NCBI GenBank assembly: GCA_023435725.1
Contig: JAEYRD010000097.1
Coordinates: 12,641 to 76,640 of the forward strand
Reading direction: 5' to 3'
DNA: 64,000 nt
From: Pseudomonadota bacterium
GTDB taxonomy: Bacteria > Pseudomonadota > Alphaproteobacteria > Rhizobiales > Xanthobacteraceae
Under the pieces are notes generated by a model, which saw only the letters and a list, made by a program, of their open reading frames with translations, searched no databases and was not told the DNA's origin. This document shows positions 26,895 to 35,202 of the stretch, one piece after another. Each line of letters opens with the position of its first letter. Position 1 is the first letter of the stretch. A program made the position numbers and the translations under genes.

Positions 26895-28004
26895 ATGCGG
26901 ACATCATCGGTCGGCGTCATCAGGATCGCTACCAAGGGCCCCGGCGACGTGTCCGGACTTATGGCCATGATCGACTCCGGCGCGATCGATCCGAAATCCA
27001 TCCTTGCCGTTCTCGGCAAGACCGAGGGCAATGGCGGCGTCAACGACTTTACCCGGGAGTATGCCGTCGCCGCGCTGTGCACGGCGCTGGCGCCGCGGCT
27101 CGGCCTGACAGCGCACGAGGTCGAACAGCGCATCGCCTTCGTGATGTCGGGCGGCACAGAGGGCGTGCTCAGCCCGCACATCACGGTATTCACACGTCAG
27201 GAAGTCGAGGCGCGGCCGGCAGGCGTTGCCGGCAAGCGTCTCAGCATCGGCATGGCGCACACGAGGGATTTCCTGCCCGAGGAGCTCGGCCGCTCCGCAC
27301 AGATCACCGAGACCGCCACGGCCGTGAAAGAAGCGATGGAGGATGCCGGCATCACCGATCCCACTGATGTCCATTTCGTGCAGATCAAATGCCCGCTGCT
27401 CACCAGCGATCGCATCGAGGCCGCAGCGGCGCGCGGCAACGAGACGGCGACGATCAGCGCTTATGGCTCGATGGCCTATTCGCGCGGCGCCTCCGCGCTC
27501 GGTGTTGCGGTCGCGCTCGGCGAGATCGCCTCCGACATCCGCAACGAAGACGTGCTGCGACGCTACGATCTGTTCTCGAAAGTCGCCTCGACCTCATCCG
27601 GCATCGAACTCATGCACAATGTCGTCATCGTGCTCGGCAACTCCGTGTCATCGGCGAGCGAATTCGAGATCGGGCATGCCGTCATGAGCGACGCCATCGA
27701 CTCCGCGGCGGTCATGTCGGCGTTGAACAGCGTTGGACTTGGCACCGCGCCAGAGACCGCCGCGGGTCGCGAGCTCGTCAACATCTTCGCCAAGGCCGAG
27801 GCCTCGCCTGATGGCAGCGTGCGCGGCTTCCGTCACACCATGCTGGAAGATACCGACATCAGTTCGACACGCCATGCCCGCGCCGCCGTCGGCGGCTTGA
27901 TCGCAGGGCTCGCCGGCACCGGCGCGGTCTACGTTTCCGGTGGCGCCGAGCATCAGGGGCCGGCTGGCGGCGGCCCGGTTGCGGTCATCGCGCGGCTGTC
28001 TTAA
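26895..28004 (+). CDS. Ring-opening amidohydrolase, cyanuric acid hydrolase/barbiturase family
   Basis: A 369-residue member of the small AtzD/TrzD/barbiturase family, which opens s-triazine or pyrimidine rings with Ser-Lys dyads in three homologous units. Visible motifs are FVMSGGTEGVLSPH, GSMAYSRGASALGVAVALGE, GNSVSSASEFEIGHAV and YVSGGAEHQGPAGGGPVAVI. The length is as expected. GTGAGGA precedes the ATG. The amidase that follows after 111 bases suggests further hydrolysis of the opened ring. Cyanuric acid (giving carboxybiuret) is the more likely substrate by family abundance, but barbiturate cannot be excluded. Confidence 0.9.
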   Translation: MRTSSVGVIRIATKGPGDVSGLMAMIDSGAIDPKSILAVLGKTEGNGGVNDFTREYAVAALCTALAPRLGLTAHEVEQRIAFVMSGGTEGVLSPHITVFTRQEVEARPAGVAGKRLSIGMAHTRDFLPEELGRSAQITETATAVKEAMEDAGITDPTDVHFVQIKCPLLTSDRIEAAAARGNETATISAYGSMAYSRGASALGVAVALGEIASDIRNEDVLRRYDLFSKVASTSSGIELMHNVVIVLGNSVSSASEFEIGHAVMSDAIDSAAVMSALNSVGLGTAPETAAGRELVNIFAKAEASPDGSVRGFRHTMLEDTDISSTRHARAAVGGLIAGLAGTGAVYVSGGAEHQGPAGGGPVAVIARLS

Positions 28005-28115
28005 TGACGCCGCGACCTCTCCGCCCGGCGCAACCCTGCCCTTCGCGCCGGCTCAGTTGATTCACGCGGGCCCTTGCGAAAAAGGTGACGCCGCACCAAA
28101 GGGGATTTTGACTTC

Positions 28116-29585
28116 ATGACCTTGCCGATGAGCTGGAATGAATGGGCGCAGCACGATGGCGTGGCGCTGGCCGCGCGCGTCCGCAAGGGTGAGCTGACGG
28201 CGAAGGAATTGGCACGCCAGGCCGCCGCGGGCGTCGCCAAGGTCAATCTGGCGCTGTCGGGCGTGGTCGAGCTGTTCGAGGACGTGATCGCCGATCCGGC
28301 CAAGGACGGCGCCAATCTGTCCGGCCCGTTCGCCGGCCTGCCATTCCTGATGAAGGATCTTGGCCCGACTATGAAGGGCCGTCTCCAGGAGATGGGCTCG
28401 CTCCTGATGCGCGGCAATCGCGCGGCGGCCGACACGTTCCTGACCGGAAAATTCCGCCAGGCCGGACTGAACCTGATCGGCCGCACCACGACGCCGGAGT
28501 TCGGCGTGTGCAGTTCGGCCGACAATCCCGCAGTTTATGTCACGCGCAATCCCTGGAACACGGACTACACCACCTGCGGATCGTCGGCGGGCAGCGCGGC
28601 GATGGTGGCGGCTGGCGTGGTGCCGATCGCGCATGCAACCGATGGCGGCGGCTCGATCCGCATTCCCGCCGGCGTCAACGGCAATATCGGATTGAAGGTC
28701 TCGCGCGGCGTGTTCTCGCTCGCACCGCACATGTCCGATCTCTCCGGCCTCGTCTCGATCCAGGGCTGCCAGTCGCGCTCGGTGCGCGACACCGCGGCCT
28801 TCGTCGATCACGCCCGCGGGCCCGCGCCCGGCGAGTTCATGCCGTTCTGGACCACGGCTCAGCCCTATGGCGAGATGATCAAACGCGATCCGGCAAAGCT
28901 GCGCATCGCGCTGTCCCACACCTGGGGCGACTACACCGCAACACCGGAGATCGCCGCCGAGCTGGAGAAGGCAGGCCGCTTCCTCGAAGGCCTCGGCCAT
29001 CACGTCGACTACGCGCTGCCCGAGCTCGACTTCCGCGCCGCGTTCGAGGCGCAGACCACCTGCTACATCAGCAATTTTGCCGTGGTGATCTCCAACATGC
29101 TGGCGGCGCGCGGACTGGAGCGGCCGCCGGAGGATCTGATCGAGCCCGTCAACATCCGGATCTGGGAATCCGGGCGCAACACGAGCTTCGCCGAGCGGGC
29201 GAAGATGCAGGCGGTGTTCAACACCACATCGCGCGGCTTCGGAGCGTTCTTCGAGCAGTGGGACGTGATCCTGACGCCCATCACCGCGCTGCCGACACCG
29301 AAGGTCGGCACCAGGGAATATCTCACCATCTCCGACAATCCCGACGTTCTCGACTGGTTCGGCAATCTCTGGCGCTTCTTCGCCTTCACGCCGCTCGCGA
29401 ATCTTTGCGGCATGCCCGCAATCTCGATGCCCATGGCAACCCAGGAGCACGGCCTGCCGCTCGGCATCCAGGCGATCGCGAAGCAGGCCAATGACGGCCT
29501 GCTTCTGCAACTCGCCGCCCAGATCGAGCGCGCGCTGGATGGCAAGTGGAACGGCGGCAGGAAGCCGAAGGTGCATGTGAGCTGA
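28116..29585 (+). CDS. Amidase signature family hydrolase
   Basis: A 489-residue amidase. The Ser-cisSer-Lys triad is visible: lysine in LPFLMKDLGP (about residue 79), serine in TCGSSAGSAAMVAAG (about 155) and serine in DGGGSIRIPAG (about 180). It resembles the 6-aminohexanoate-cyclic-dimer hydrolase and general amidase subfamilies more than AtzE, being longer and starting MSWNEWAQHDGVALAARVRK. It lies in line with the ring-opening amidohydrolase and probably forms a two-gene unit with it. The substrate is not determined. Confidence 0.92.
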   Translation: MTLPMSWNEWAQHDGVALAARVRKGELTAKELARQAAAGVAKVNLALSGVVELFEDVIADPAKDGANLSGPFAGLPFLMKDLGPTMKGRLQEMGSLLMRGNRAAADTFLTGKFRQAGLNLIGRTTTPEFGVCSSADNPAVYVTRNPWNTDYTTCGSSAGSAAMVAAGVVPIAHATDGGGSIRIPAGVNGNIGLKVSRGVFSLAPHMSDLSGLVSIQGCQSRSVRDTAAFVDHARGPAPGEFMPFWTTAQPYGEMIKRDPAKLRIALSHTWGDYTATPEIAAELEKAGRFLEGLGHHVDYALPELDFRAAFEAQTTCYISNFAVVISNMLAARGLERPPEDLIEPVNIRIWESGRNTSFAERAKMQAVFNTTSRGFGAFFEQWDVILTPITALPTPKVGTREYLTISDNPDVLDWFGNLWRFFAFTPLANLCGMPAISMPMATQEHGLPLGIQAIAKQANDGLLLQLAAQIERALDGKWNGGRKPKVHVS

Positions 29586-29677
29586 GGTCGGCGTCAGCTT
29601 CTTTGTCGTCCATTCCTGGAGACGCCCGTCGATGGGCTGCTCGGGATGAGGTGTCGTTTCGCGGTCCAGTCCCGGGA

Positions 29678-29725
29678 CCTCCATGGTGAGAGCCCTGCTC
29701 GCGGCGCGTCACGAACCATGGGGTC
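29678..29725. repeat. Short inverted repeat with CCATGG arms
   Basis: The arms CCTCCATGGTGAG and CGAACCATGGGG surround a CTGCTCGCGGCGCG centre. The shape matches a dispersed palindrome I associate with Bradyrhizobium intergenic DNA. It lies between the amidase and the convergent small gene. Confidence 0.55.
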
Positions 29726-29734
29726 GAGCCGGCC

Positions 29735-30052
29735 TCAGTTCTTCACCGTTGGGATCACTTCGGCCGGCTGCTGCTGGCCCTGCTTGTACATCGCCAGAGC
29801 CTTGTCGAGCGCTTCGCGCAAGGCCAATGCGGCGGCCACGCTGCAACGCAGATGCGCGGTCTGGACCACGTCGACCCTGACGGCGGCACCGACCGGCATC
29901 AAGAGGTTCGCGGCGAGCTCGATCTGGATCGCGCCGTTGTGATGACCGAAGCAGGATGCGCCGTCGAAATAGATGATCGGCGCCCGCTCGGCGCTGGAGT
30001 TCGAAATGGTGACGGGCCCCTGGTTGGTGGCGGGTGTTTCGGGGTCGGCCAT
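29735..30052 (-). CDS. Hypothetical small protein, 105 residues
   Basis: I take the ATG at 30052 (MADPETPATNQGPVTISNSS), which has AAGGAG 5 bases upstream, over a GTG six bases earlier that would overlap it. The protein looks soluble: a short beta-rich part (PIIYFDGASCFGHHNGAIQI), then AAVRVDVVQTAHLRCSVAAA and a helix ALREALDKALAMYKQ. I do not recognise the family, but the pattern is compact and of normal composition. It stands alone, divergent from the thioesterase gene. Confidence 0.7.
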   Translation of the reverse strand: MADPETPATNQGPVTISNSSAERAPIIYFDGASCFGHHNGAIQIELAANLLMPVGAAVRVDVVQTAHLRCSVAAALALREALDKALAMYKQGQQQPAEVIPTVKN

Positions 30053-30202
30053 GGGCACTCCTTAAGGCTGGTCAACGAACGAAACGCCCACCATCGTTGC
30101 TTCGGCCCGCGCTGTCGAGGCCAAACCGGCCGCTCGCAGACCTGCCGTGCGGCGCGCATTCAGGGTTTTGCGCCCCGCCCGACACTGGTCTAGAACATCG
30201 CC

Positions 30203-31111
30203 ATGTCCACTTCACCGACCACGCTCCCGTTCGAGGAACTCGCCGAGGCGATCAAGGGCCGCCGCTCCGACTACGGCCATATCAGCGGGCTCCAACTCGA
30301 CCGCTTCGCACCCGGCGAGGCCTGGTCCCGCCTGCCCTACCGCCCCGTCTTCGTCGGCGACACCGAGACCGGTGTGCTGCATGGTGGCGTCGTCACCGCG
30401 ATGCTGGACGAGAGCTGCGGCATGGCCGTGCAGCTGGCACTCGACGGCACGAGCGCGATCGCAACGCTCGACCTGCGTATCGACTATCAGAAGCCGGCGA
30501 CGCCCGGCCTCGACATCAAGGCGCATTCGGTTTGCTATCGCACCACCCGCTCGATCGCCTTCGTGCGCGCGACCGCCTATCAAGAGTCCGAGGACGATCC
30601 GGTCGCGACCGCGACCGCCTGCTTCATGATCGGTGCCAACCGCACCAACATGCTCGCGGATCGCAGGATGGATTCGCGCAGCATCCCGACGCTGGAGGCG
30701 CCGGATGATCCGGACGGCCCGTTCGCCAACAGTCCGTTCGCGCGCTGTCTCGGCATTCGCGTCAACGACGACGGCACGCTGACGATGCCGTTCTCGCCAA
30801 AGATCATCGGCAATCCGATCCTGCCCGCGATCCATGGTGGCATGACCGGCGCATTCCTCGAGACCACCGCGATCGTCGGCGTGAGGCGCGAGCTCGGGAT
30901 CGCCACGCTGCCCAAGCCGATCGGGCTCACCGTCAACTATCTGCGCTCCGGCCGCGCCGTCGACACCTTTGGCAACGTCTCCATCGTGAAGCAGGGCCGG
31001 CGTATCGTCGCCTTCGAGGCAAGGGCCTGGCAGGACGATACGAACAAGCCGATCGCCACCGCTTTCGGCCATTTCATGCTGCGGCCGACGCCTGGAAGTG
31101 ACGAGGAATAG
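30203..31111 (+). CDS. Double-hotdog thioesterase family protein (PaaI-like)
   Basis: A 302-residue protein with two hotdog domains in tandem. The first (about 45-145) has TGVLHGGVVTAMLDESCGMA. The second (about 170-297) has LPAIHGGMTGAFLETTAIVG. Each HGG helix motif is typical of acyl-CoA thioesterases of the PaaI type, and the duplication mimics the usual dimer. It probably hydrolyses a CoA thioester of unknown kind. It is a single gene with a small membrane-protein gene 68 bases downstream. Confidence 0.88.
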   Translation: MSTSPTTLPFEELAEAIKGRRSDYGHISGLQLDRFAPGEAWSRLPYRPVFVGDTETGVLHGGVVTAMLDESCGMAVQLALDGTSAIATLDLRIDYQKPATPGLDIKAHSVCYRTTRSIAFVRATAYQESEDDPVATATACFMIGANRTNMLADRRMDSRSIPTLEAPDDPDGPFANSPFARCLGIRVNDDGTLTMPFSPKIIGNPILPAIHGGMTGAFLETTAIVGVRRELGIATLPKPIGLTVNYLRSGRAVDTFGNVSIVKQGRRIVAFEARAWQDDTNKPIATAFGHFMLRPTPGSDEE

Positions 31112-31179
31112 GCGTATTTTCCCTTGACGACCGGGGTCCGGGCCACAACGATAGCCCATTCCCTGCGAGAGGTATTGGG

Positions 31180-31545
31180 TTGCGGCATCCGCTCGACATC
31201 ATCGCCATGTTCGCCGCGCTGTGGCTGCTGGCCTCGATGGTGCTCGACGCGTTGACGCCGAAGGAACTGACGGCGGTGATGATCGGCATTGCGATCGGGC
31301 CCGCGATCGTCATCACCGCCGTGTTCTACTATCTGCGCTGCGCGCGTACGGATTTCGCGGTGATGTTCGCCGCGCTGTGGCTGATCTCTGATATCGCCAT
31401 GGCATTCATCTCGCCGACGCAGCTGCCACATTTCCTGATCGCGCTCGGCTTCCTGCCGGCCCTGCTGATCGGCATCGTGCTGCACTGGCAGCGCTTCCAG
31501 CGCCGCCACGAGCGGCTGACCGTACCCTCGGTCAAGCGAAGCTAG
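31180..31545 (+). CDS. Small membrane protein with an internal duplication
   Basis: A 121-residue, very hydrophobic protein with about four membrane segments. The two halves are related: MFAALWLLASMVLDALTPKE near residue 10 and MFAALWLISDIAMAFISPTQ near residue 62, each followed by a second helix ending GPAIVI or LPALLI. The start is TTG at 31180 with GAGAGG upstream; an ATG at 31207 would cut into the first helix. No family is recognised. It follows the thioesterase gene in the same direction. Confidence 0.68.
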   Translation: MRHPLDIIAMFAALWLLASMVLDALTPKELTAVMIGIAIGPAIVITAVFYYLRCARTDFAVMFAALWLISDIAMAFISPTQLPHFLIALGFLPALLIGIVLHWQRFQRRHERLTVPSVKRS

Positions 31546-31556
31546 CGCCATTGTCC

Positions 31557-31579
31557 ACCTCTCCCCGACGGGGAGAGGT
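31557..31579. repeat. Half copy of palindromic repeat family B
   Basis: The palindrome ACCTCTCCCC-GAC-GGGGAGAGGT alone, without the second half seen in the longer copies. It lies between the convergent membrane-protein and poxB genes and could form a strong hairpin in both transcripts. Confidence 0.75.
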
Positions 31580-31603
31580 GAACCGAACGCGCCTCAGCCG
31601 AAA

Positions 31604-33340
31604 TCATCGCGGCAGCAGGTTGGTCTTGGCGAGGTCGAGCACCTCGTCGCCACGACCGTTCATTACCGCCCGCAGGACCCAGAGGCTGAAGCCCTTGATC
31701 TGCTCGGGCGTGATGGTCGGCGGCATCGACAGTTCCTGCTTGGCGGTGACGACGTCGAGCAACGCCGGTCCGTCGTGCGCCAGCATCTCCTTCATGGCAC
31801 CGGGAAGCTCGCCCGGATCCTCCACGCGCTTGGCGAAGATGCCCATCGCGCGCGCCATCGCCGCGAAATCGGGGTTCTCCAGATCGACGTTGGTATCAAC
31901 AAATCCCGCGGCCTTCATCTCCAGCGCGACGAAGCCAAGCACGCCATTGTTGAAGATGACAATCTTCACCGGCAGCTTCATCTGCGTCAGCGTGATCAAA
32001 TCGCCCATCAGCATGGTGAAGCCGCCGTCGCCGGAGAGCGAGATGACCTGGCGGCCGGGCTGCGAGGCCTGCGCGCCGATCGCCTGCGGCATGGCGTTGG
32101 CCATCGAGCCGTGCACGAACGAGCCGATCAGCCGGCGGCGGCCGTTCATCTCGAGATAGCGCGCGGCCCATACCGTCGGCGTGCCGACATCGGCGGTGAA
32201 GACGGCATCGTCGGACGCATAATCGCTGACGACCTTTGCCAGATATTGCGGATGGATCGGCTTGCTGCCCGGCGTCCCCTTGGCGAGCGAGTCGAGGCCT
32301 TCGCGCGCCTTCTTGTAGTGCGCGATCGCATCGTCGAGATGCTTCCGCTGGGTCTTGGTCTTCAGCAGCGGCAGCAGCGCCTCGATCGTCAGCGCGACGT
32401 CGCCGACGAGGCCGAGATCGATCTTGCAGCGCCGGCCGAGATTTTCAGGGCGGATGTCGACCTGCGCGACCTGACAGTCGGTCGGAAAGAACTGCTTGTA
32501 GGGAAAATCGGTGCCGAGCATCACGAGGGCGTCGCAGGCGTGCATCGCGGCATAGCCCGAGGAATAGCCGATGAAGCCGGTCATGCCGACGTCGTAGGGA
32601 TTTTCGTATTCGACATGTTCCTTGCCGCCGAGCGCATGGACGATCGGACTCTTGAGCGCTTCGGCCAGCTGCATCAGCGGCGCGTGCGCGCCGGCGCAGC
32701 CACGGCCGCAGAACAGGGTCACGCGCTCGGCACCGTTCAGAAGATCGGCAAGCGCCTTCAGCTCGTTAGCCGCTGGCACGACCTTCGGCGCCGCCAGCGC
32801 AAGGCCGCGCGTCGTCGACAGCGCGCGCTTGGGCGGGGTACGGAAAGCAACGTCGCCGGGCATGGCGACGACGGCGACGCCGCGCAGGCCCACCGCCGCG
32901 CGAATGGCGTTCTCCAGCACGAAGGGAAGCTGGCTCGCATCCGAGATCAGTTCGCAATAATGGCTGCACTCCCGGAACAGGTTTTGCGGGTGGGTTTCCT
33001 GGAAATAGCCGCCGCCGATCTCGGCCGACGGGATCTGCGCCGCGATCGCCAGCACGGGGACGCGACTGCGGTGCGCGTCGAACAGGCCGTTGATCAGATG
33101 CAGATTGCCGGGGCCGCAGGAGCCCGCGCACACCGCGAGGCTCCCTGTCATCTCGGCTTCGCCGGCCGCCGCGAACGCCGCGACCTCTTCGTGCCGGACA
33201 TGGATCCACTCAATGGTGCCGCGGCGGCGCAGCGCCTCGGTGAGACCGTTGAGGCTGTCGCCGACGATGCCGTAGATGCGCTTGATGCCGGCCTGTTCGA
33301 GCGTCGCCACGAACAAATCGGCCACGTTGTTGATCGCCAT
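31604..33340 (-). CDS. poxB: Thiamine-pyrophosphate-dependent pyruvate dehydrogenase (quinone)
   Basis: A 578-residue ThDP enzyme that decarboxylates pyruvate to acetate and passes electrons to the quinone pool. The order is as in E. coli PoxB (572 residues): Pyr domain with the activating glutamate in WIHVRHEEVAAFAAAGEA, central FAD-type domain, and PP domain with GDGGFTMLMGDLITLTQMKL followed by the NN of IVIFNNG. AGGAGA precedes the ATG. A single leftward gene; the galactonate genes upstream run in the same direction after an 80-base gap. Other ThDP oxidases are possible, but the overall match is to PoxB. Confidence 0.9.
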   Translation of the reverse strand: MAINNVADLFVATLEQAGIKRIYGIVGDSLNGLTEALRRRGTIEWIHVRHEEVAAFAAAGEAEMTGSLAVCAGSCGPGNLHLINGLFDAHRSRVPVLAIAAQIPSAEIGGGYFQETHPQNLFRECSHYCELISDASQLPFVLENAIRAAVGLRGVAVVAMPGDVAFRTPPKRALSTTRGLALAAPKVVPAANELKALADLLNGAERVTLFCGRGCAGAHAPLMQLAEALKSPIVHALGGKEHVEYENPYDVGMTGFIGYSSGYAAMHACDALVMLGTDFPYKQFFPTDCQVAQVDIRPENLGRRCKIDLGLVGDVALTIEALLPLLKTKTQRKHLDDAIAHYKKAREGLDSLAKGTPGSKPIHPQYLAKVVSDYASDDAVFTADVGTPTVWAARYLEMNGRRRLIGSFVHGSMANAMPQAIGAQASQPGRQVISLSGDGGFTMLMGDLITLTQMKLPVKIVIFNNGVLGFVALEMKAAGFVDTNVDLENPDFAAMARAMGIFAKRVEDPGELPGAMKEMLAHDGPALLDVVTAKQELSMPPTITPEQIKGFSLWVLRAVMNGRGDEVLDLAKTNLLPR

Positions 33341-33420
33341 GCCAGTCTCCTGATCTCACCGGTAGAGCAAGATAGGATAAAGCGCGGCCGTGACAGCATC
33401 ACGGCTTGTTTATTGCCGGC

Positions 33421-34053
33421 TCAGTCTTTCGCAATCGCCCGATCGTAGGCCGCGATCGTCGCTTTCGCGCGAGCGGCCACATCTGCGGCCGACATGCCGG
33501 GCTTGTAGAGGCTGGAGCCGAGCCCGAACGCCGTCACGCCACTCTTGATATATTCGGCGAAATTCTGGTCGGAGACGCCGCCGACAGCGGCGATCATCAC
33601 GCCCGCGGGCAGCACGGCGCGGATCGCGGCAATACCGGACGCGCCAAGCACGCTCGCCGGAAAGAACTTCAGGCTCGATGCGCCGGAACGTGCGGCGAGC
33701 AGCGCCTCGGTCGGCGAGAACACGCCGGGCATCGTCACCATGCCGTGCTGATGCGCACGTGCCAGCACCTCGGTGTCGACATTCGGCGAGACCATCAGCT
33801 TGCCGCCGACATCGTTGAGACGATCGACATCTGCGGCAGTCAGCACCGTGCCGGCGCCGATCAGCACGCCGGCCGGCGCCTGCTTCGTCGCGGAGGCGAT
33901 CGAGCGGAACGGATCGGGAGAGTTCAAGGGAATCTCGATCGCGGTCATGCCGGCTTCGATCAGCACGCCGACGATGGCCTCGGCCTCCTCCGGCTTGACG
34001 CCACGCAGGATCGCAACCAACGGCCGCTTCATCGGCGGAAAGGGAACGCTCAT
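33421..34053 (-). CDS. dgoA: 2-dehydro-3-deoxy-6-phosphogalactonate aldolase
   Basis: A 210-residue class I KDPG/KDPGal aldolase. The Schiff-base lysine is K129 in SSLKFFPASVLG and the active-site glutamate is in GMTAIEIPLNSPDP. I chose the ATG at 34053 (MSVPFPPMKRPLVAILRGV), which has GAGAGG upstream; the longer frame runs into the kinase gene. It splits KDP-galactonate to pyruvate and glyceraldehyde 3-phosphate, matching the kinase that precedes it by 13 bases in the same operon. The pairing with dgoK decides for galactonate over the gluconate pathway. Confidence 0.93.
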   Translation of the reverse strand: MSVPFPPMKRPLVAILRGVKPEEAEAIVGVLIEAGMTAIEIPLNSPDPFRSIASATKQAPAGVLIGAGTVLTAADVDRLNDVGGKLMVSPNVDTEVLARAHQHGMVTMPGVFSPTEALLAARSGASSLKFFPASVLGASGIAAIRAVLPAGVMIAAVGGVSDQNFAEYIKSGVTAFGLGSSLYKPGMSAADVAARAKATIAAYDRAIAKD

Positions 34054-34066
34054 CTCAACAATCCTC

Positions 34067-34984
34067 TCAATTCGTCCAGATCGCCGCAGCCGCCATCGAC
34101 AGGCCGCGGCGAACCGCTTCATCGGCATCGATTGGGTTCACGGTCACCGACAGCGCGTCGAAGGCGAGCCGATACAGCACCCCAAGCCGACCGGAGGCGA
34201 TCAGCGTGATGCCAGCTTTCGGCACGGTGCCGGAAAGGCCCGCTGCCAGCTCGACTCCGATCAGCGTCCCCGACAGCGTTTCGCGCGCCGCGGCCGGTGT
34301 GCCGCCGAACAGGAGCTGCCGCGATCGTGCGCCGAAGAGGAGATTGGCCGCGAAGGCCGGTGCATCATAGGCCGCCTTCACCGCCGCTTTGAAGCTCGCA
34401 ACGTCCTCGGCATCATCGGCACCGGCAACCGCCAGCGACAGGATCGTCTCACGCGAGACCACGCTGAAGAGCTCGCCGGTCATGAACGTCGAAAAATGCT
34501 CGACCGTACCGTTCTTGACGCGCACCCATTTCGAATGCGTGCCGGGCATGCAGACCAGCGCCTCGCCGGCGGCATCGAGACCGAGCGCACCGAGCAACTG
34601 CGTCTCCTCACCGCGCATCACGTCCGGCGCCCTGGCCTCGCGCTGCGCGATGCCAGGCAGGATGCGGATGTCGCGCGCTTCGCCCGGCACCCGCACGGCC
34701 TGCTTCAGGACAGCCGATAACGGTGCCGGCGTGTCGACATAGCCGGCCTCCACCCAGCCGGTGCGGGCACCGGCCATGCCGCAGACGAGAACGGGCAGAT
34801 GATGGGGCGACTCGACCGCGGTGAGATGCGATTGCAGCACGGCGGCGAAGCCGGCCTTGGCCGCGACCAGCATGCCCTCGCCGCTGCGGCGTTCAGCCAG
34901 CACCACCTGGCCGGCGCGGTCGATCAGCCAAAGCCGGAAGCTACTGGTGCCCCAGTCCACCGCGACATAGGCGGGTTCGGTCAT
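34067..34984 (-). CDS. dgoK: 2-dehydro-3-deoxygalactonokinase
   Basis: A 305-residue sugar-acid kinase of the DgoK family. The N-terminus AYVAVDWGTSSFRLWLIDRA is the phosphate-binding motif. VCMPGTHSKWVRVKNGTVEH and FSTFMTGELFSVVSRETIL are further family signatures. It phosphorylates 2-dehydro-3-deoxygalactonate ahead of the aldolase gene. A dehydratase or dehydrogenase gene of the pathway is not seen nearby. Its start faces the sigma-54 promoter region of the monooxygenase gene across 218 bases. Confidence 0.94.
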   Translation of the reverse strand: MTEPAYVAVDWGTSSFRLWLIDRAGQVVLAERRSGEGMLVAAKAGFAAVLQSHLTAVESPHHLPVLVCGMAGARTGWVEAGYVDTPAPLSAVLKQAVRVPGEARDIRILPGIAQREARAPDVMRGEETQLLGALGLDAAGEALVCMPGTHSKWVRVKNGTVEHFSTFMTGELFSVVSRETILSLAVAGADDAEDVASFKAAVKAAYDAPAFAANLLFGARSRQLLFGGTPAAARETLSGTLIGVELAAGLSGTVPKAGITLIASGRLGVLYRLAFDALSVTVNPIDADEAVRRGLSMAAAAIWTN

Positions 34985-35017
34985 TTCGAATCGTGTCCTC
35001 GTCTCACCGGCAAGACA

Positions 35018-35039
35018 CCGTCTCGCGACAATGAGACGG
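35018..35039. promoter_or_regulatory. Candidate enhancer site (perfect inverted repeat) for a sigma-54 activator
   Basis: CCGTCTC, 8 spacer bases, then GAGACGG: a perfect 7+7 inverted repeat. Its centre lies about 118 bases before the expected start of transcription from the sigma-54 promoter at 35122-35137. Activators of sigma-54 usually bind 80-150 bases upstream, so position and symmetry fit. Which protein binds is inferred: the activator encoded at 37169-39034 is the obvious candidate. Confidence 0.5.
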
Positions 35040-35121
35040 CTCTTCGCAAATCCGCCCCGGGATATCGGCTATTGCCGCTCCAAACCAGCCCTTTCTCGCA
35101 GGTCTGGGGCGCTGCCTGCAC

Positions 35122-35137
35122 TGGCACACCGCTTGCT
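35122..35137 (+). promoter_or_regulatory. Sigma-54 (RpoN) promoter upstream of the flavin monooxygenase gene
   Basis: TGGCACACCGCTTGCT matches the -24/-12 consensus TGGCACR-N4-TTGCW at every fixed position, with the required 10 bases between GG and GC. The -12 GC is at 35135-35136, so transcription should start near 35147, leaving an untranslated leader of about 55 bases before the ATG at 35203. Confidence 0.82.
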
Positions 35138-35202
35138 GAAGCTGTCCTGTTCAAGTCCAGGAGCCGCGCAACAAGACGCGTCAACATCAGATGAGGAAAC
35201 CC

